From: Bacteroidota bacterium
Lineage (GTDB): Bacteria > Bacteroidota > Bacteroidia > Cytophagales > Cyclobacteriaceae
Length of the DNA stretch: 64,000 nucleotides
Assembly: GCA_018267275.1 (NCBI GenBank)
Contig: JAFDYV010000004.1
Location: forward strand, 124,001-188,000
Direction: 5' to 3'
The notes beneath the pieces were generated by a model, which was given only the letters and a program-made list of their open reading frames with translations, had not been told where the DNA came from and ran no database searches. Shown one piece after another: positions 60,629 to 64,000 of the stretch (its first letter is position 1; the number at the start of each line of letters is the position of its first letter). Position numbers and translations under genes: made by a program.

Positions 60629-62398
60629 TTAATCTTTCTTTATCGCCTTCGCCACTTTTTCACCGGCAATAGCAATCAATTCTTCCTCGCTTGCCTCTTT
60701 GATTTTTTTAAATGATTTAAAGTGGGCCAGCAACTTGTCTGCCGTTTTCTTGCCGATGCCCGGAATATTTTCGAGCTCCGTCACAAATGTTGAATTACTC
60801 CTTTTCAACCGGTGGAAGGTGATGCCAAAGCGGTGGGCTTCATCGCGCACCCGCTGAATTAACAACAACGCGGGCGACTTCTTGCTGATCAACAACGGCA
60901 AAGGATCTTCGGGGTAATAGATCTCCTCCAACTTTTTAGCGATGCCCACAATGGGTATTTTGCCATACAGTCCCAACTCCTTCAACGCATCGCACGCGCT
61001 ACTCAACTGGCCTTTGCCACCATCTACAATTATCAACTGTGGGTACTCGCCTTGTTCTTCCATGATGCGCTTGTAACGCCTGCCTACAATTTCTTTCATG
61101 GAAGCAAAGTCATCAGGCCCAACTACCGTCTTGATGTTAAAATGCCGATAACCTTTTTTATCGGGTTTGCCTTCCACAAATCGCACCATCGAAGCAACGG
61201 GATTAGTCCCTTGAAAATTAGAGTTGTCGAAGCACTCGATAATTTTTGGGTACTGCATCAAACGCAAATCCTTCATCATGATATGCAGCACCTCGTTCTT
61301 TTTGCTTTTCTTTTCTTCTTTGCTGATTTCGCGTTCGCGCTTCAGGTACAATGCATTCTTGAGCGATAGATCAACCAACTTTTTCTTGTCGCCAATTTGC
61401 GGAACCACATTTTCAAATTGGTCTGACTTTACGGTGAGCGCCAAGTTGGTATACACTTCAGGATTGCTGCTGTGGTATTCGCTCCGCAGCTCTTGCACGG
61501 CCATGCTCAGTAGGTCGTCATCGCTTTCATCTAATTTCTTCTTGATTTCCAAATTCTTCGAAAATACAATAGCGCCCTCCTTTATCTGCAGGTAGTTGAC
61601 AAACGCATCCGTTTCGCTGCTGGCGATGGTGACTACATCTATATCGGTAAGCTTGCGGTTAACCACCAACGACTTGGTCTGGAATTTCTCCAACTTCTCA
61701 AGCTTCGACTTGAAAAAAGCAGCGCGCTCAAATTCCAATCGCTCGGCTGCAAACCTCATCTGCGTTTGAAAATGATCTTCTACAATACTCATGTTGCCCT
61801 TCAGCACATTCCGCGCTTGGCCAATTTCTTCATTATAGCTGGCTTCATCTTGCAAACCCTCACAAGGCCCCTTGCAATTTCCGATGTGGTACTCTAAACA
61901 CACCTTGAATTTCTTGTCTCCGATGTTTTCCTGCGAAAGTAGCAATGAACATGTGCGAATGGAATACAACTGGCGAACCAACTCCAGCACACTATTCATT
62001 GCCCCCACGCTCGAGTAAGGGCCAAAATACTCCCCCTGCTTGGGGATATACTTACGAGTTGAAATGATGCGAGGGAAACGTTCTTTTAAAATACAGATGT
62101 ATGGAAATGTCTTATCATCCTTCAACAAGATATTGTACTTCGGCTGATTTTGTTTGATGAGGTTGTTCTCCAACAACAGCGCATCAAACTCTGTGTTGGC
62201 CAAGGTAAACTCCATACGCGCAATCTCGCTTACGAGTTTCTCGGTCTTGCGGTTGTATTGTGATTGCTTATTGAAGTAACTGCTGACGCGCTTTTTTAAA
62301 CTCTTGGCTTTGCCCACATAAATCAATACGCCATCTTTGTTGTAGTAGCGGTAAACACCGGGCGAATCGGGGAGGGAAGCGAGTTGGTCTTTAATCAT
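60629..62398 (-). CDS. uvrC: Excinuclease ABC subunit C
   Basis: 589 residues. Nucleotide excision repair nuclease. GIY-YIG domain 1-95 (DSPGVYRYYNKDGVLIYVGKAKSLKKR), Cys-rich region near 150-185, UVR helix pair about 200-235, the RNase H-like 5' nuclease (IIECFDNSNFQGTNPVASMV near 375 and IIVDGGKGQLSSA near 458) and a C-terminal helix-hairpin-helix ([17 protein letters not shown] near 545). Convergent with the TPM gene by 7 nt. Confidence 0.97.
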   Translation of the reverse strand: MIKDQLASLPDSPGVYRYYNKDGVLIYVGKAKSLKKRVSSYFNKQSQYNRKTEKLVSEIARMEFTLANTEFDALLLENNLIKQNQPKYNILLKDDKTFPYICILKERFPRIISTRKYIPKQGEYFGPYSSVGAMNSVLELVRQLYSIRTCSLLLSQENIGDKKFKVCLEYHIGNCKGPCEGLQDEASYNEEIGQARNVLKGNMSIVEDHFQTQMRFAAERLEFERAAFFKSKLEKLEKFQTKSLVVNRKLTDIDVVTIASSETDAFVNYLQIKEGAIVFSKNLEIKKKLDESDDDLLSMAVQELRSEYHSSNPEVYTNLALTVKSDQFENVVPQIGDKKKLVDLSLKNALYLKREREISKEEKKSKKNEVLHIMMKDLRLMQYPKIIECFDNSNFQGTNPVASMVRFVEGKPDKKGYRHFNIKTVVGPDDFASMKEIVGRRYKRIMEEQGEYPQLIIVDGGKGQLSSACDALKELGLYGKIPIVGIAKKLEEIYYPEDPLPLLISKKSPALLLIQRVRDEAHRFGITFHRLKRSNSTFVTELENIPGIGKKTADKLLAHFKSFKKIKEASEEELIAIAGEKVAKAIKKD

Positions 62399-62400
62399 TC

Positions 62401-62473
62401 AAAGTAGAAAGTTGAAAGATAAAAGTTGAAAGTCTGCACTTTTAACTTTCAACTTTTACCTTTCAACTTTTTC
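62401..62473. repeat. Ten-unit heptamer array between the PBP gene and uvrC
   Basis: Left five units from 62401: AAAGTAG, AAAGTTG, AAAGATA, AAAGTTG, AAAGTCT. After GCA, right five from 62439: CTTTTAA, CTTTCAA, CTTTTAC, CTTTCAA, CTTTTTC. AAAAGTTGAAAGT (62421-62433) and ACTTTCAACTTTT (62445-62457) are exact reverse complements. It runs into the stop codon of the PBP gene (62472-62474) and starts 2 nt before the uvrC ATG. Confidence 0.88.
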
Positions 62474-64000
62474 AGTTTTTAATGTCCATTTCCTCTTCAG
62501 GATTTTCTGTTTGCTGCGAGTCCGTTGCTTTGGCGCACTCCACCGAAACATCTACACCTGATGTCGGCCTCTTAAAGAAACCTTTGGTGATACCTGTTTT
62601 TGGATCTGCATAGACCTTCATCATAAACTTATCCCAAATCGGCCTTGCCGTTCTGCCCCCTTGGCCAAAATCCCACGAAGGAAAATGTACCGCACGCTCA
62701 TCGCCTCCTACCCACACGCCCGTCACCAAGTTGTGAGTCAACCCCATGTACCAGCCGTCTGATGCATCGTTGGTCGTTCCGGTTTTTCCACCAATCTCGT
62801 TGTCGCGTCTCAACTCGGGCGACAGCCCCAACGAAGTACCACCTCGCTCTTCCGCACCACCCCGCAACATGTACACCATCTTATAAGCAGTTTGTTCATC
62901 AATGGCCTGTTTGGTTTTCGGCACAAAGTTTTCGATTACGTTGCCATTCTTGTCTTCAATACGCGTGATGAAGAATGGTTCGGTGTTAATGCCTCCATTA
63001 ACAAACGTGCTGTATGCACCAACCATCTCGAAAAGCGATACATCGCTGGTGCCCAAGCAAAGAGAAGGTACTGCATCCAATTTGCTCTCAATTCCCACAC
63101 GGTGGGCAAATTCCACTACGTTTTCCTCTCCTAATTTTTGCATCATGATGGCTGTAATGGAGTTGATCGACTGCGCCATTGCTTGGCGGATGGTCATCTC
63201 CTTGCCTGTACCTCTGTTGCCTTCGGCATTGAGCGGGTACCAAGGCGGCTGACCCGGGATATCAAATTGTGGCGAGATGTCCTTTTCTTTGTGGCAAGGC
63301 GAATAGTTGTTTTCCATCGCCAGGCCATACACAAAAGCTTTGAACGTTGAGCCCGGTTGTCGCTTGCCTTGACGCACGTGGTCAAACTTAAAATATTTGT
63401 GGTTGAAACCGCCTACCCACGCTTTAATATGCCCGGTATTGGGGTCCATGCTCATTAACCCCGACTGTAAAAAGCGCTTGTAATAGTTCAACGAGTCAAA
63501 ACTGCTAAACAAGGTGTCGCGTTCGCCATTCCAAGTGAAGATGGTCATGGGCTTTTTCAACTTCAACATGATCTTCAGCGAGTCAGAATTTTCACCATAC
63601 TTTTCTACATACGCTTTGTAGGCATCGGTTTGTTTGATGCGCCTGTTTAAAAAGTCTTTCACTTCCACTCCATCTTCATCTACCCAAGGATTGCGGTTGC
63701 GTCTTTTCCACTCGTTGTTAAATAACTTCTGCAACACACTCATGTGTTCGTTCATCGCCTCCTCCGCATATTTTTGCAGGCGGCTGTCGATGGTGGTGTG
63801 TATTTTCAACCCCGAGTTGTACAAATCGATGCCGCGATCGTTGCAGTACCGCAACAAGTAATTTCCAAGCACGGTGCGGAAGTAAGTGGCCAACCCTTCA
63901 TTTTGGTTCTGAACCGAATACTTCAACTCAATGGGCAACGCTTTGATCGAGTCAAACTGTTCACGTGTTTTGATTTTGTAACCGTGTCGATACACCTTAG
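62472..64000 (-). CDS. Class A penicillin-binding protein (PBP1A type), 3' part
   Basis: The frame is open to the window edge, so the N-terminal glycosyltransferase domain lies outside; the 508 or so residues seen hold the transpeptidase part. Motifs in order: KIHTTIDSRLQKYAEEAM, the active Ser in RQPGSTFKAFVYG (SxxK), QSINSITAIMM (SxN) and GGKTGTTNDASDGW (KTG). It crosslinks peptidoglycan at the outer face of the inner membrane. The C-terminus is short (ENPEEEMDIKN). A GTG near 63995 is internal and not the start. Confidence 0.95.
   Translation of the reverse strand, partial: KVYRHGYKIKTREQFDSIKALPIELKYSVQNQNEGLATYFRTVLGNYLLRYCNDRGIDLYNSGLKIHTTIDSRLQKYAEEAMNEHMSVLQKLFNNEWKRRNRNPWVDEDGVEVKDFLNRRIKQTDAYKAYVEKYGENSDSLKIMLKLKKPMTIFTWNGERDTLFSSFDSLNYYKRFLQSGLMSMDPNTGHIKAWVGGFNHKYFKFDHVRQGKRQPGSTFKAFVYGLAMENNYSPCHKEKDISPQFDIPGQPPWYPLNAEGNRGTGKEMTIRQAMAQSINSITAIMMQKLGEENVVEFAHRVGIESKLDAVPSLCLGTSDVSLFEMVGAYSTFVNGGINTEPFFITRIEDKNGNVIENFVPKTKQAIDEQTAYKMVYMLRGGAEERGGTSLGLSPELRRDNEIGGKTGTTNDASDGWYMGLTHNLVTGVWVGGDERAVHFPSWDFGQGGRTARPIWDKFMMKVYADPKTGITKGFFKRPTSGVDVSVECAKATDSQQTENPEEEMDIKN

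Noticed and set aside
63995..63997. GTG as the start of the penicillin-binding protein
   Set aside because: The frame is open beyond it to the window edge, and the glycosyltransferase domain must lie upstream.

Overview
The window reads as chromosome of a free-living Bacteroidota bacterium, most likely order Cytophagales. The evidence is two SusC/CirA-type TonB-dependent receptors with an N-terminal carboxypeptidase-like domain, promoter boxes of the Bacteroidota type (TAnnTTTG, one with a TTTG box 19 nt upstream), a Rho factor with a Gln/Asn-rich insertion, an ATP synthase operon that lacks atpD and atpC, and the near absence of Shine-Dalgarno sequences. Almost everything is housekeeping or envelope biology. 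I see no prophage, transposase, CRISPR array or rRNA operon.

Layout. 0-8 kb: a TonB receptor, a MoxR ATPase, an RND/MMPL exporter, an exported unknown and a PIN-domain toxin-antitoxin pair. 8-13 kb: ileS-lspA-msrC, then an exported-protein gene broken by an in-frame stop. 13.8-18.6 kb: two Tat-exported PLP enzymes flanking an MFS exporter, then an unknown and a VOC protein. 18.7-23.8 kb: ATP synthase operon atpBEFHAG. 23.9-27.8 kb: Uma2 nuclease-like protein, a dimethylformamidase-like protein, a fatty acid desaturase and phosphatidylserine decarboxylase. 27.8-30.4 kb: a TPP riboswitch driving a TonB receptor, so a probable thiamin uptake receptor. 30.6-35.8 kb: UbiA prenyltransferase, purN, an acyltransferase, a two-component system and a DUF1573 protein. 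35.9-39.6 kb: a leftward cluster clpS-recR-antitoxin-toxin-aspC-hldE(kinase). 39.7-43.3 kb: a secreted BNR-repeat protein and DinB. 43.5-50.2 kb: a leftward heavy-metal efflux operon (small protein, TolC, adaptor, CzcA, outer-membrane barrel). 50.3-57.1 kb: a frameshifted GIY-YIG gene, tRNA-His, pyrC, a DEAD-box helicase, rho, serS and a small orphan gene bounded by inverted repeats. 57.1-64 kb: TspO-like protein, prolyl oligopeptidase, TPM lipoprotein, uvrC and the 3' part of a class A penicillin-binding protein.

The most unusual signal is not a gene. At nine or more loci there are short arrays of four to six degenerate 7-bp (sometimes 8-bp) units, often followed by the same number of inverted units. 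Nearly all of them abut or overlap a stop codon. Two such arrays form a 21/22-bp inverted pair around a small orphan gene between serS and the tspO-like gene, and one array lies in frame inside ileS. A second, unrelated GC-rich palindromic repeat also sits in frame inside ileS. Other points of note are a set of TAnnTTTG boxes placed exactly 4 nt before start codons (possible leaderless mRNAs), a toxin-antitoxin pair fused head-to-tail with aspC, and two fresh-looking pseudogenes.
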